From contig SVPE01000010.1 of the NCBI GenBank assembly GCA_015066015.1, positions 18,146 to 82,145 of the forward strand: a stretch of DNA of 64,000 nt, given 5' to 3'. Origin of the DNA: Oscillospiraceae bacterium (lineage in GTDB: Bacteria > Bacillota > Clostridia > Oscillospirales > Acutalibacteraceae). The notes beneath the pieces were generated by a model. It was not told the origin of the DNA. It made no database searches and saw only the letters and a program-made list of their open reading frames with translations. How positions within the stretch are numbered: position 1 is the first letter of the stretch; every line of letters begins with the position of its first letter. Shown here piece by piece: positions 19,673-28,140 of this stretch. The position numbers were made by a program, and so were the translations under genes.

Positions 19673-19706
19673 TAAAAGAGTTTTGCAACGAAAAGAGGTA
19701 TTTTGT

Positions 19707-20465
19707 ATGTTAAAAATGATTTCCTGGAATGTTAACGGAATAAGAGCCTGCGTTACCAAAGGCTTCCTTGATTCCTTCAGAGAGCTCGACGCTGACATTT
19801 TCTGTCTGCAGGAAACAAAGCTTCAGCAGGGACAGATTGAGCTTCCTCTTGACGGCTATCATCAATACTGGAATTATGCAGAAAAGAAAGGGTACTCGGG
19901 CACTGCAATTTTCACAAAGGAAAAGCCCCTGTCTTTTTTTTACGGCATGGACATCCCCCACCATGATGCCGAAGGCAGACTTATCACCCTCGAATTTGAA
20001 AAATTCTATTTTGTCACCTGCTATACACCAAACGCTCAGGATGGACTGAAAAGACTTGATTACCGCATGGACTGGGAAGACTGCTTCAGAGACTATCTTG
20101 TTTCACTGAATAAAACCAAACCTGTCATTATCTGCGGAGACCTCAATGTTGCCCACAATGAAATAGATCTGAAGAATCCGAAATCCAATCGCGGAAACGC
20201 CGGATTCTCAGATGAAGAACGTGAAAAATTTTCACATTTACTCGAAGCAGGATTTATCGATTCTTTCCGTTATCTTTACCCCGATACAGAAGGAGCATAT
20301 TCCTGGTGGAGCTACAGATTCAAGGCAAGAGAAAAAAACGCAGGCTGGCGTATTGACTATTTTATTGTGTCCTCCGATATCAAAGATAAGATAATCGACT
20401 CAAAAATTCATCCTGAGATTTTTGGCTCTGACCATTGTCCCGTCGAGTTGCAAATTGAGCTATAA
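19707..20465 (+). CDS. xth: Exodeoxyribonuclease III / AP endonuclease
   Basis: 252 residues from the ATG at 19707, chosen because AAAGAGG sits 8 nt upstream and because MLKMISWNVNGIRA is the usual N-terminus; an in-frame ATG at 19653 lies inside the promoter. The enzyme cuts DNA at abasic sites and degrades 3' ends in base-excision repair. Seen motifs of the exonuclease-endonuclease-phosphatase fold: WNVNGIRA, LQETKL (metal-binding Glu), YTPNAQDGLKRLDYR, ICGDLNVAHNEIDL and the C-terminal GSDHCPV with the catalytic Asp-His. It is a single-gene unit, with a small hairpin (20482-20504) downstream. Confidence 0.95.
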   Translation: MLKMISWNVNGIRACVTKGFLDSFRELDADIFCLQETKLQQGQIELPLDGYHQYWNYAEKKGYSGTAIFTKEKPLSFFYGMDIPHHDAEGRLITLEFEKFYFVTCYTPNAQDGLKRLDYRMDWEDCFRDYLVSLNKTKPVIICGDLNVAHNEIDLKNPKSNRGNAGFSDEEREKFSHLLEAGFIDSFRYLYPDTEGAYSWWSYRFKAREKNAGWRIDYFIVSSDIKDKIIDSKIHPEIFGSDHCPVELQIEL

Positions 20466-20481
20466 ACACCTCACAAATCAG

Positions 20482-20504
20482 TCACTCTCGGAATTCGAGA
20501 GTGA
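20482..20504 (+). terminator. Weak terminator after exonuclease III gene
   Basis: TCACTCTCG pairs perfectly with CGAGAGTGA around a 5-nt loop, followed by only a short TTTCTA run. Confidence 0.5.
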
Positions 20505-20583
20505 TTTCTACATATAACGGGTGTACAGAAATTCACCTTTCATGTACAATTAAGCAAAGTCTTAAAGAACGGCGGTCATCACA

Positions 20584-21882
20584 ATGAAAAAGAAATCCCT
20601 CGGTAATTTTATTGCTCTTTTAAGAAAAGAAAAAAATCTGACACAAAAGCAGCTCGCTGAACTTCTCAATGTTTCCGACAAGACGATAAGCCACTGGGAA
20701 TGTGACGAAACTTCACCTGATATTTTAATTTTGCCCGAGCTTGCAGAGCTTCTCGGGGTCAGTGTGGACGAGCTTTTAAAAGGCGAAAAAATCCCGTCAG
20801 AAGCATCACATAACAGCTTCAGTCATTACGATAGATACCACGGAAAATTAAACTCGCTTTTCACAAAAATTAAAGACGGCTTTACGGGAGAACTTTCTGA
20901 AAGGTACAGATATTTCCGTATTCTGAGCCTGATAGGAACAGTTATCGCCTGCGTGGTGCTTCTGAGCCTTTTGCTTTCGGTAGCTTTTTCAGCTTATTTC
21001 TTCCATTCTTCAATACCCATCGGACTGATTGCACTTCTTGGCTCACTGTGGACAATTGTGCTCTCCCTCGGCTTCACACTTGGTGCACGCTTTCTTTTTT
21101 CAAAGATAATCATTCCGTCAAAGGAAACTGACGAAGGTGAAGGCGAATATATTTTCAAGGCCAACAGAACCTGCTTCAACAATCTCTTTCTTTTGTTCTG
21201 TGCTTTCCCCCTGGCTCTTGCAGGAATTGATATTCTACCAGTTGTCGCTAATCTGCTGATTGTGCTTGCTTTTGTTGCGGCAATAAGGCTCACAGCAACA
21301 GTAATTCTTATGAAAAAGGGCTACCTTAAAAGAAACGACAAACAAATGCTTCTCACAAAATATATAAGCATCTGTCTTGCATCGGTTATCAGCGTTTGCG
21401 GTGCTGTTTTGCTTTTCACTGAGGCGTTCTTTTATTCATCCCCGAAAAATATCATTTTCTATTCACCTGAGGAATTCAAGGCTTATATGGAAACGCCAAA
21501 GGATAAACCTGAAAATGCTTTTATGATTGACGGTGTGATGATGACGACTTTCGTTCCGACAACGTTTCTCTCTTCCGGCTGGAACGATGGAGCAGTTGCC
21601 CCACCTCCGGCTGATAATGAAGCAATAGAAACGGTTTGCGGATATTACGGTGAAGAAATCAGCTTCATATGGCTTAACAAAGAGGTTTACGACTATGGCT
21701 TCAACGATGATGAAGGCACATTTCACGTTATAACCTATGAAGCAAAAATCGAAGCCAAAAATAAAGAGATTCTTGTCGATGACGGTATTCCCATATTGCT
21801 TGTACTGTTCTCGGTCACTAATGCAGTCACCTGCTTTACGCTTTATAAAAGGAAGATGAAACAACTGAAAAATGGAGAATAA
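20584..21882 (+). CDS. Membrane-bound XRE-family transcriptional regulator
   Basis: 432 residues. The first about 65 residues are a Cro/C1-type helix-turn-helix (LRKEKNLTQKQLAELLNVSD, then ISHWECDETSPDI). A linker then leads to hydrophobic segments at about residues 118-142, 145-172, 205-240 and 258-282. A further extracytoplasmic part (about 285-395) is followed by a last helix near 400-420 and a basic tail. HTH regulators tethered to the membrane like this are common in clostridia and may sense envelope or external signals; the target genes are unknown. No partner gene follows: the next feature is the 5S rRNA promoter, 30 bp after the stop codon. Confidence 0.8.
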   Translation: MKKKSLGNFIALLRKEKNLTQKQLAELLNVSDKTISHWECDETSPDILILPELAELLGVSVDELLKGEKIPSEASHNSFSHYDRYHGKLNSLFTKIKDGFTGELSERYRYFRILSLIGTVIACVVLLSLLLSVAFSAYFFHSSIPIGLIALLGSLWTIVLSLGFTLGARFLFSKIIIPSKETDEGEGEYIFKANRTCFNNLFLLFCAFPLALAGIDILPVVANLLIVLAFVAAIRLTATVILMKKGYLKRNDKQMLLTKYISICLASVISVCGAVLLFTEAFFYSSPKNIIFYSPEEFKAYMETPKDKPENAFMIDGVMMTTFVPTTFLSSGWNDGAVAPPPADNEAIETVCGYYGEEISFIWLNKEVYDYGFNDDEGTFHVITYEAKIEAKNKEILVDDGIPILLVLFSVTNAVTCFTLYKRKMKQLKNGE

Positions 21883-21912
21883 AATTTTTTCAAAAAACTT
21901 TCAAAAAAACGC

Positions 21913-21941
21913 TTGACAAAACTAAAAGCATCGTATATAAT
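21913..21941 (+). promoter_or_regulatory. Consensus promoter of the 5S rRNA gene
   Basis: TTGACA (21913-21918), 17 nt, TATAAT (21936-21941): a perfect sigma-A promoter, as expected for a stable RNA. A leader of about 30 nt with a small TGTGG/CCACA hairpin follows. Confidence 0.85.
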
Positions 21942-21973
21942 AGGCTACGCTGATGTGGAACAAGCCACACAGG

Positions 21974-22091
<118 letters not shown>

Positions 22092-22092
22092 C

Positions 22093-22125
22093 AAACCACA
22101 GCAAAAGCTGTGGTTTTTTTCTTTT
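22093..22125 (+). terminator. Terminator of the 5S rRNA gene
   Basis: AAACCACAGC / GCTGTGGTTT stem with an AAAA loop and a T-run, directly after the 5S 3' end. Confidence 0.9.
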
Positions 22126-22130
22126 CCCTA

Positions 22131-22160
22131 TTGATATTTTACATGGGAATATAATATAAT
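22131..22160 (+). promoter_or_regulatory. Promoter of the small-gene pair
   Basis: TTGATA (22131-22136), 18 nt, TATAAT (22155-22160), ahead of the 65-residue gene. Confidence 0.55.
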
Positions 22161-22193
22161 GTAAGGGTCAATAATAGGTCAGGAGTTGATTAT

Positions 22194-22391
22194 ATGAGCG
22201 AAAAAGGCGGCAACGTAATTTTCATGCCCGACATCGAATATAAATCCTGGGTAAACGGTAACAAAGAGCTGCTTGATGAAATTCTGAAAACAGGTAAGGT
22301 GTCAACCCTTTGGCTGGCAAAAGGTAGAAACAAGGCGTTCCTTGTTCGCTACTTTAAAGAATGCGGATATACTATCACACTGGATGACTAA
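22194..22391 (+). CDS. Small hypothetical protein (65 aa)
   Basis: Begins MSEKGGNVIFMPDIEY, with AGGAGTTG 8 nt before ATG and a promoter upstream. It is soluble, of mixed charge, with no cysteine pair and no membrane segment; the C-terminal half (LWLAKGRNKAFLVRYFKECG) is likely helical. It lies 13 bp before another small gene and is probably cotranscribed with it. The family is not recognised; good SD and promoter spacing are the main evidence that it is real. Confidence 0.6.
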   Translation: MSEKGGNVIFMPDIEYKSWVNGNKELLDEILKTGKVSTLWLAKGRNKAFLVRYFKECGYTITLDD

Positions 22392-22404
22392 GGAGAGTTT
22401 TACA

Positions 22405-22569
22405 ATGAAGGACAACATAAAAAAAATAAAGAAATATATTAAAATAGTTAAATTTGCAGCAACTGCAGCTACAGTTGCTATGGCAATCTACACTCTCATT
22501 CCGAAAAACGAGAAAATCAAGGGAATAGATACGCTCCCCCTTGAAACCTACAGCACGCAGATCCAATAA
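22405..22569 (+). CDS. Small single-helix membrane protein (54 aa)
   Basis: Start at 22405, with AAGGAGAG 8 nt upstream; an in-frame ATG at 22342 lies inside the preceding gene and lacks an SD. A lysine-rich N-terminus (KDNIKKIKKYIKIVK) precedes one hydrophobic helix (about residues 16-34) and a short polar tail. It follows the 65-residue gene by 13 bp and precedes a strong terminator, so the two form a small operon. Function unknown. Confidence 0.6.
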   Translation: MKDNIKKIKKYIKIVKFAATAATVAMAIYTLIPKNEKIKGIDTLPLETYSTQIQ

Positions 22570-22629
22570 GTTTTGGGCGGCGCCACACACAAACAGCCGA
22601 TAGCGCGGCATTTATTTTAAAACACATTT

Positions 22630-22667
22630 AAAATCACCGATATGCGGCAGCATTATCGGTGATTTTT
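22630..22667 (+). terminator. Terminator after the small-gene pair
   Basis: AAAATCACCGATA / TATCGGTGATTTTT, a 13-bp stem with an 11-nt loop and a T-run. Confidence 0.85.
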
Positions 22668-22910
22668 CCATTCCCCATGCTTATTTTATAACCTGGTAAC
22701 AAGAACTGATTTATTCACAAAATGCAGCGCCTTTTATCAGTAAAACAGATACTTCCTTATCGGGCGTAGAAGTATCGGTATTGTTTTTAGTTTTGCCTTA
22801 TCTGTTCGCGGGAACCCGTTGGCTTTGCCAACGTCACACTGTGAGATTCCCCCTTCTCCGTTCTCAACACTTTGCACAAAAAAACACTTAATAATATATG
22901 CAAATTCAAC
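22668..22910. other. Intergenic stretch before typA, nothing recognised
   Basis: No plausible coding frame. Two small inverted repeats are visible: GATACTTC / GAAGTATC near 22748-22776 and GTTGGC/GCCAAC near 22818-22832. I cannot assign a function. Confidence 0.4.
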
Positions 22911-22939
22911 TTGCCAAAATAAACAAATAATGATAAAAT
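22911..22939 (+). promoter_or_regulatory. Promoter of typA
   Basis: TTGCCA (22911-22916), 17 nt, TAAAAT (22934-22939), 50 bp before the typA start. Confidence 0.55.
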
Positions 22940-22988
22940 TAATTGGTTAAAATGGTATATATAAAATTATATTAAATAGGGTGAAACA

Positions 22989-24809
22989 ATGGATAAGAGA
23001 AATGACATCAGAAACATAGCAATCATCGCGCATGTTGATCACGGTAAAACCACAATGGTTGATGAAATGCTCAAGCAGGCAGGCACATTCCGTGCCAACG
23101 AGCAGGTTGCCGATCGCGTAATGGACTCCAATGACCTTGAAAGAGAAAGAGGAATCACCATCCTTTCTAAAAATACTGCCATCCACTACAACGGTACTAA
23201 AATCAACATTGTTGATACTCCGGGACACGCTGACTTCGGCGGCGAAGTTGAGCGTATACTCATGATGGTTGACGGCGTGCTCCTTCTTGTTGACGCGTTT
23301 GAAGGATGTATGCCTCAGACAAGATTCGTTCTGAAAAAGGCTCTCGGATTAAAAAAGAAGGTTCTTGTTGTCGTCAACAAGATAGACAGACCCGGTGCAA
23401 GACCTGCCGAAGTAATCGACGAGGTGCTTGATTTATTTATCGAGCTCGGCGCAGACGATGACCAACTTGAATTTCCTGTGGTTTACGCCTCTGCAAGAGA
23501 CGGTTATGCCTCACTTGACGACAGCGTAAGGGAAGGTGATATGCGTCCTCTCCTTGACGCGATTATTGAAAACATCGCTCCTCCCGAGGGTGACATCAAC
23601 GGTCCGACACAGATCCTTTTCTCTTCTCTTGATTACGACGACTATATCGGCAGAATAGGCATAGGTCGAGTCGAAAGAGGCTCTGTAAAACAAGGACAAG
23701 CCGTCGTACTGTGCAATAATGACGGTGAGAGAAAGAATGTACGTATTTCCCGTCTTTATCAGTTCGAGGGTCTCAAAAGAGTTGAGGTTGATTCTGCCAC
23801 CTTAGGTGACCTTATCTGTGTCTCGGGTATTTCTGAAATCAATATCGGTGAAACCGCTTGCGATCCCGAGCATATCGAGCCTCTCCCCTTTGTAAAAATA
23901 GACGAGCCCACTATTTCAATGAATTTCATAGTAAATAGCAGTCCTTTTGCCGGCAAGGAAGGTAAGTTCGTTACATCAAGAAACCTCCGTGATCGCCTTT
24001 TCAAAGAGGTTGAGACAAATGTAAGCATGCGTGTCGAGGAAACAGACACTACTGATGCTTTCAAGGTAAGCGGCAGAGGTGAGCTTCATCTTTCAATTCT
24101 CATCGAAACAATGCGTCGCCAGGGCTATGAATTCTCTGTTTCCAGACCCAAGGTTATCCTCAAAAAAGACGAAAACGGCATGACCCTTGAGCCCATGGAA
24201 CTTCTTATAGTAGAAGTGCCGGATCAGTATGCAGGATCTGTCATTGAAAAAATCTGCTCAAGAAAGGGTGAGCTCGAGAATATGGGCACCCGTGACGGCG
24301 GCTCAACCCACCTTGAATTCAAAATACCTGCACGAGGTCTTATCGGATACCGCAGTGAGTTTATGACAGACACCAACGGCAACGGCATAATGAATCAGCT
24401 TTTCGCAGGCTATGAGCCATATAAAGGCGATATTGTCACAAGAGAACGCGGTTCAATCGTTGTACATGAAACCGGAGAAAGCTCCGCTTACGGCCTTTTT
24501 AACACCCAAGACAGAGGCAGGCTCTTCATCGGTGCCGGCGTGCCCGTCTACGAAGGTATGATTGTCGGGGAATGTGCAAAAAGCGAGGACGTGGTCTGCA
24601 ATGTATGTAAGCAGAAGCACCTTACAAACACCCGTGCCTCAGGCTCAGACGATGCACTCAGACTTGTACCTCCTACCAATCTTTCTCTTGAGCAATGTAT
24701 GGAATTCATCAAAGACGATGAACTGCTTGAAGTAACACCCATCTCACTCAGATTAAGAAAGACCATTCTCTCAAAAGAACTGAGACTGAAAAAACAGTTT
24801 AAAAAATAA
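22989..24809 (+). CDS. typA: Ribosome-binding GTPase TypA/BipA
   Basis: 606 residues, the usual length. This translational GTPase of the EF-G/LepA group binds the ribosome and is linked to ribosome assembly and stress adaptation. Seen: G1 [10 protein letters not shown]2 region RERGITI, G3 [15 protein letters not shown]4 [10 protein letters not shown] and G5 YASARDG; then the beta-barrel domain II, the EF-G-like domain ([20 protein letters not shown]) and the TypA-specific C-terminal domain, with [27 protein letters not shown] residues near 535-560. The start has GGGTGAAAC upstream, a modest SD. It appears monocistronic with its own promoter. Confidence 0.95.
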   Translation: MDKRNDIRNIAIIAHVDHGKTTMVDEMLKQAGTFRANEQVADRVMDSNDLERERGITILSKNTAIHYNGTKINIVDTPGHADFGGEVERILMMVDGVLLLVDAFEGCMPQTRFVLKKALGLKKKVLVVVNKIDRPGARPAEVIDEVLDLFIELGADDDQLEFPVVYASARDGYASLDDSVREGDMRPLLDAIIENIAPPEGDINGPTQILFSSLDYDDYIGRIGIGRVERGSVKQGQAVVLCNNDGERKNVRISRLYQFEGLKRVEVDSATLGDLICVSGISEINIGETACDPEHIEPLPFVKIDEPTISMNFIVNSSPFAGKEGKFVTSRNLRDRLFKEVETNVSMRVEETDTTDAFKVSGRGELHLSILIETMRRQGYEFSVSRPKVILKKDENGMTLEPMELLIVEVPDQYAGSVIEKICSRKGELENMGTRDGGSTHLEFKIPARGLIGYRSEFMTDTNGNGIMNQLFAGYEPYKGDIVTRERGSIVVHETGESSAYGLFNTQDRGRLFIGAGVPVYEGMIVGECAKSEDVVCNVCKQKHLTNTRASGSDDALRLVPPTNLSLEQCMEFIKDDELLEVTPISLRLRKTILSKELRLKKQFKK

Positions 24810-24829
24810 TTGTTCTTAATGATTCACTG

Positions 24830-25009
24830 TTGAATCAGGATATTATCCTTTTCAGAGATTACTACGACCTTTCTGACGAGGAGCTCTGCAACCGCTTTGT
24901 ATTCAACAGTGAAAGCGATGAATACTCATTGACTGACCGATTTATTGCAATGATAAAATACTATTTCCTTAAAATCAAGCGAATACTCAACAGCATATTT
25001 GCTCTGTAA
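24830..25009 (+). CDS. Possible small protein or gene remnant downstream of typA (59 aa)
   Basis: The frame is open from about 24803 to TAA at 25007 and reads like coding sequence: NQDIILFRDYYDLSDEELC, then a polar stretch (FNSESDEYSLTDRF) and a basic C-terminus (KIKRILNSIFAL). There is no ATG: the best start is TTG at 24830, and no convincing SD precedes it. It is therefore either a small gene with an unusual start, a protein translated by coupling to typA, or the 3' remnant of a longer gene. I do not recognise a family. Confidence 0.35.
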   Translation: MNQDIILFRDYYDLSDEELCNRFVFNSESDEYSLTDRFIAMIKYYFLKIKRILNSIFAL

Positions 25010-25017
25010 AACATTTG

Positions 25018-25048
25018 CTCCCATTATCCTGACGGGTAACGGGAGCTT
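25018..25048 (+). terminator. Hairpin after the typA region
   Basis: GCTCCC pairs with GGGAGC with an interrupted inner stem around TGAC, followed by TTTCTT. It probably ends typA-region transcription. Confidence 0.5.
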
Positions 25049-25078
25049 TCTTATATAACAAATTTACCGTACAGATAC

Positions 25079-25191
25079 GGGAGGCGCAACACGTGAAACG
25101 TGTTTACCAACTGAAAAAGCAGCTTCGTTTACATGAAACTGCTTTTTCAGTTGGTACTTGCCTTTTTCTTAAAAAAGGCAAGGCGCCTCCC
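25079..25191. repeat. Cloverleaf palindromic element, copy C
   Basis: The closing stem GGGAGGCGC / GCGCCTCCC encloses three arms: AACACGT/ACGTGTT (3-nt loop), a long 18-bp arm starting TACCAACTG with its complement CAGTTGGTA, and CTTGCCTTTTT/AAAAAGGCAAG (4-nt loop). It lies in the gap between convergent transcription units (typA side and the amino-acid ABC operon). It shares its end motif and architecture with copies at 34224, 50604 and 52143. Confidence 0.85.
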
Positions 25192-25226
25192 TTAAACGCG
25201 ACTCACCTTAATGTTGGCGTGTTCCC

Positions 25227-25259
25227 GTTCACCCCCGCAGCTTAGCTGCGGGGGTGAAC
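25227..25259. repeat. 15-bp perfect palindromic hairpin
   Basis: GTTCACCCCCGCAGC and GCTGCGGGGGTGAAC are separated by 3 nt. There is no T-run on either side, so simple termination is doubtful. It sits between cloverleaf copy C and the ABC-operon terminator. Confidence 0.6.
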
Positions 25260-25260
25260 A

Positions 25261-25285
25261 AAGCCGCAGGATAAACCTGCGGCTT
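25261..25285 (-). terminator. Terminator of the amino-acid ABC operon
   Basis: AAGCCGCAGG / CCTGCGGCTT, a 10-bp stem with a 5-nt loop, just after the stop codon of the ATP-binding subunit gene. Confidence 0.7.
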
Positions 25286-25293
25286 ATTTCCAA

Positions 25294-26076
25294 TCAGTCT
25301 TTAAGCTTGCTTAAGAAAGCCTTGAGTCTGTCAGTTTTGGGATTACTGATGAGTTCCTCGGCCTCGCCCTGCTCTGCGGTTACACCGTCATCCATAAACA
25401 CTATATAATCTGATACTTCCTTGGCAAAATTCATCTCGTGAGTAACTATTACCATAGTCATCTTCTTTTCAGCCAGTTCACGGATAACCTTCAGAATCTC
25501 ACCGGTAAGCTCGGGATCAAGAGCACTTGTAGGCTCATCGAAGAAAAGGATTTTAGGTTCAAGAGCCATAGCTCTTGCGATTGAAACGCGCTGCTGCTGA
25601 CCGCCGGAAAGCTGACAAGGATAGAAATCCACCTTATCGGAAAGTCCCATATCTGCAAGGATTCTGAGTGCATTTTCCTCAATTTCCTTTAAAATCTGCT
25701 TCTTGTTCTGTTTGTAATCGGGTCTTTCCTTGGCACGAAGCTTTACAGCGAGGGTAACATTATCAAGTACGTTGTACTGAGGAAAAAGGTTAAACTGCTG
25801 AAAAACAAGACCTATCTTGAGTTGTTTTTCTCGTGTCTCCTTTGCCTTATGCTTTGTTTTATCCTCACCGTCAAAAAGAATATCTCCGTCAACCATAATC
25901 TTACCGCTGTCAGCCGTTTCAAGGAAGTTGATGCATCGGAGAAGAGTCGTTTTGCCGCTGCCCGATGAACCGATAATAGACATTACCTGACCTTCCTCAA
26001 GGGAAAGTGAAATGCCCTTGAGCACTTCGGTCTTGCCGAAAGATTTTGTCAGATTGCTGACTTCAAGTATAGCCAT
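25294..26076 (-). CDS. Polar amino-acid ABC transporter, ATP-binding subunit
   Basis: 260 residues, GlnQ/HisP-type. It hydrolyses ATP at the cytoplasmic face to drive amino-acid import. Seen: Walker A GSSGSGKTT near residue 36, Q-loop VFQQFNLFPQYNVL, signature LSGGQQQRV, Walker B ILFFDEPTSALD and the H-loop VTHEMNFA. A short insert rich in charged residues (DGEDKTKHKAKETREKQ) precedes the Q-loop, a pattern seen in several clostridial homologues. It is the third gene of the operon, 12 bp after the permease gene. The substrate cannot be told from sequence. Confidence 0.93.
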   Translation of the reverse strand: MAILEVSNLTKSFGKTEVLKGISLSLEEGQVMSIIGSSGSGKTTLLRCINFLETADSGKIMVDGDILFDGEDKTKHKAKETREKQLKIGLVFQQFNLFPQYNVLDNVTLAVKLRAKERPDYKQNKKQILKEIEENALRILADMGLSDKVDFYPCQLSGGQQQRVSIARAMALEPKILFFDEPTSALDPELTGEILKVIRELAEKKMTMVIVTHEMNFAKEVSDYIVFMDDGVTAEQGEAEELISNPKTDRLKAFLSKLKD

Positions 26077-26088
26077 TTCTTTCCCTCC

Positions 26089-26784
26089 TTATGATTTGAA
26101 GTAGTCAAGCTTCTTTTCGATTTTACCAAAGAGTACAGTAAGCACACCGCAGAATATGAGGTAGAATGCACCTGTGTAAAATAACGGCCAGATAAGTCCG
26201 TCACTCTTGATAAAAGCCTGTCCTGCCCAAATAATCTCGTAAACGGAAATAGTTCTTGCAAGAGATGTATCCTTAACGAGAGTGATAATTTCATTACTCA
26301 TTGGCGGAATAATTCTCTTTACCACCTGAAGCAGTACAACCTTAAAAAAGGTCTGACTCTTTGTCATACCGAGAACCTGACCTGCCTCGTACTGTCCCTT
26401 GGGTATACTTTCAATACCACCGCGGTATATCTCGGAAAAATAGCAGGCATAGTTGATTACGAATGATACAATTACCGCCGTAAAGCGTTCAAAGCCGTTA
26501 ATACCTGCAAGCCATTGAATAAAAGCATTGCCTGTATCCTGCCCCTGTGCCCATACAGCAAGAAGTCCGGGACCGTAAAAAATTATTATAAGCTGAAGCA
26601 TAAGAGGTGTTCCTCTTATAACCCATACAAAACACTTTGTAAGAAGCTTTATAGGCTTGATTTTACTCATTGATCCGAAGGAAATAATAAGTCCCAGCGG
26701 TAGAGAAAACAGTAGCGTCATCACAAAAATTTCAACGGTTGACCCAAAGCCTTCAAGCAGACTTTTTGTTACTGTCCAGAACAT
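26089..26784 (-). CDS. Polar amino-acid ABC transporter, permease
   Basis: 231 residues with about five transmembrane helices of the His/Glu/Gln/Arg/opine permease family. The family signature facing the ATPase is visible (EIYRGGIESIPKGQYEAGQV and the following ALG-like MTKSQTFFKVVLLQ). A single permease gene suggests a homodimeric channel. It lies between the binding-protein gene and the ATPase gene in one operon. Confidence 0.93.
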   Translation of the reverse strand: MFWTVTKSLLEGFGSTVEIFVMTLLFSLPLGLIISFGSMSKIKPIKLLTKCFVWVIRGTPLMLQLIIIFYGPGLLAVWAQGQDTGNAFIQWLAGINGFERFTAVIVSFVINYACYFSEIYRGGIESIPKGQYEAGQVLGMTKSQTFFKVVLLQVVKRIIPPMSNEIITLVKDTSLARTISVYEIIWAGQAFIKSDGLIWPLFYTGAFYLIFCGVLTVLFGKIEKKLDYFKS

Positions 26785-26866
26785 TTTTTATCTCCTTTCT
26801 TTTTGCAAAATAAGGCAGAAGGCATTGACGCCTTCTGCCCATGAAGTTTAAATGTAAAAAATGTTT

Positions 26867-27727
26867 TTATGCTGCAAGCTCGTCTGCAAGTGTAAGCTCA
26901 TACTTGTCAGCAAGAGCCTTGAGAGTACCGTCTGCGGCAAGCTCCTTGAGAACATCGTTAACCTTTTCAGTCATGTCTGAACCCTGGCGGAAGGAGATAC
27001 CGTACTGCTCATTGACAAGTGAGATTGAATAGTCGAGGTCAGCATATGATGTACCTTCGCCTGTCATTGACTTAGCCATTGTGCTGTCGATTACGCAAGC
27101 ATCTGCTGTGCCGCTGAAAACTTCAAGAAGAGCGTCCTGCTGATACTGAACTGCTGTGCAGTTGAAGCCTGCATCGATAGCTGCTGATTCACCTGCTGAA
27201 CCTTCTTCAGCAACAAAGTTAAGCTCCTTCATGCTTTCTGCATCTGCATAATTGTCAATAACGTCAGCCTTCATAACAACAACCTGCTCATTCTTAACGT
27301 AGGGAATTGAAACACTTGAGTTGTTGAGAGCTTCCTCTGTGATTGTCATACCGTTCCATACACAGTCAATTTTCTTTGTCTTGAGTTCATTGAACTTCTG
27401 ACCCCAGTCGCCGATTTCAAAGAATTCAATTTCAAGACCGAGCTTTTCGCCAACGAGCTGTGCAAGCTCTGTATCAAAGCCTGTAAGAACGCCGTTTTCG
27501 TCCTTATAGTTCATGGGAGCGTAAATTGTCATACCAACTACCATCTTACCGTCAGCCTTGATTTCTTCATAATCCGAAACAACATTACCTGCTGTTGCGT
27601 TACCGTCGGATGCGTTACCGTCGGATGCATTGCCGTCTGTGTTCTTGTCGCCGCCGCAAGCTGCAAGTGCGAAGCAAAGAACAACTGCGAGAATTGCCAT
27701 AATGAGTGCGATTGATCTCTTTTTCAT
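26867..27727 (-). CDS. Polar amino-acid-binding lipoprotein
   Basis: 286 residues. A type II signal peptide has its lipobox ending LAAC at Cys24, so the protein is a lipid-anchored solute-binding protein on the outside of the membrane. A low-complexity linker of repeated DGNAS units (about residues 29-47) separates the anchor from the family 3 solute-binding fold (KADGKMVVGMTIYAPMNYKDENGVLTGFD at about 58-85; only its start is diagnostic). First gene of the operon, with SD AAAGGAAG and a TTGACT-17-TAATAT promoter. The amino-acid specificity is unknown. Confidence 0.92.
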   Translation of the reverse strand: MKKRSIALIMAILAVVLCFALAACGGDKNTDGNASDGNASDGNATAGNVVSDYEEIKADGKMVVGMTIYAPMNYKDENGVLTGFDTELAQLVGEKLGLEIEFFEIGDWGQKFNELKTKKIDCVWNGMTITEEALNNSSVSIPYVKNEQVVVMKADVIDNYADAESMKELNFVAEEGSAGESAAIDAGFNCTAVQYQQDALLEVFSGTADACVIDSTMAKSMTGEGTSYADLDYSISLVNEQYGISFRQGSDMTEKVNDVLKELAADGTLKALADKYELTLADELAA

Positions 27728-27795
27728 TGTGATTTCTTCCTTTCGAAAAAATAAAATTTATATTTGCGATTTATTTATCGCTTTAGCGTGGTAAC

Positions 27796-27824
27796 ATATT
27801 AACACAACAAAGCGGATAAGTCAA
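27796..27824 (-). promoter_or_regulatory. Promoter of the amino-acid ABC operon
   Basis: On the minus strand, TTGACT (27824-27819), 17 nt, TAATAT (27801-27796), about 70 bp before the lipoprotein start. Confidence 0.65.
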
Positions 27825-27852
27825 GGCTTTTTCAAAAAATAATAAGTCTTTC

Positions 27853-27881
27853 TTGATTATTGTGAAAAAGTTTAATATAAT
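27853..27881 (+). promoter_or_regulatory. Promoter of the DUF6472-like/serine dehydratase operon
   Basis: TTGATT (27853-27858), 17 nt, TATAAT (27876-27881), about 64 bp before the first start codon. It is divergent from the ABC operon promoter. Confidence 0.65.
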
Positions 27882-27944
27882 AGAATCCGGAACATAAATA
27901 CTGATTCTTCATGTTCCCGATTCCACATCTGAAAGGAGCTAACT

Positions 27945-28124
27945 ATGTCAACACTTCAATGTGAAACCTGCGCATATTATGACTATGATGAAGAATACGA
28001 CGAATATTACTGCACAGTCAATATGGACGAAGACGAAATAGAAAAATTTATGTCAGGCTCCTTTGACTCATGCCGTTACTATTCACCTTATGATGAATAT
28101 AAAATTGTAAGAAAACAGAATTAG
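27945..28124 (+). CDS. DUF6472-like small cysteine protein (59 aa)
   Basis: The start ATG at 27945 is preceded by AAAGGAGC at 8 nt. The protein starts STLQCETCAYYDYDEEYDEY and has four cysteines (6, 9, 23, 43) in an acidic, tyrosine-rich context, ending YKIVRKQN. The arrangement CxxC...C...C suggests metal binding. I recognise the pattern as that of the small DUF6472 proteins of clostridia; this is from memory and not checked. It lies 16 bp upstream of the serine dehydratase gene, so the two are probably cotranscribed; a functional link is not established. Confidence 0.75.
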   Translation: MSTLQCETCAYYDYDEEYDEYYCTVNMDEDEIEKFMSGSFDSCRYYSPYDEYKIVRKQN

Positions 28125-28140
28125 CAATAAGGAGAAAGCT

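Noticed and set aside
25079..25191. Integron attC site or tRNA-like gene as identity of the cloverleaf elements
   Set aside because: No RYYYAAC/GTTRRRY ends, no integrase, and no anticodon or T-loop sequence.
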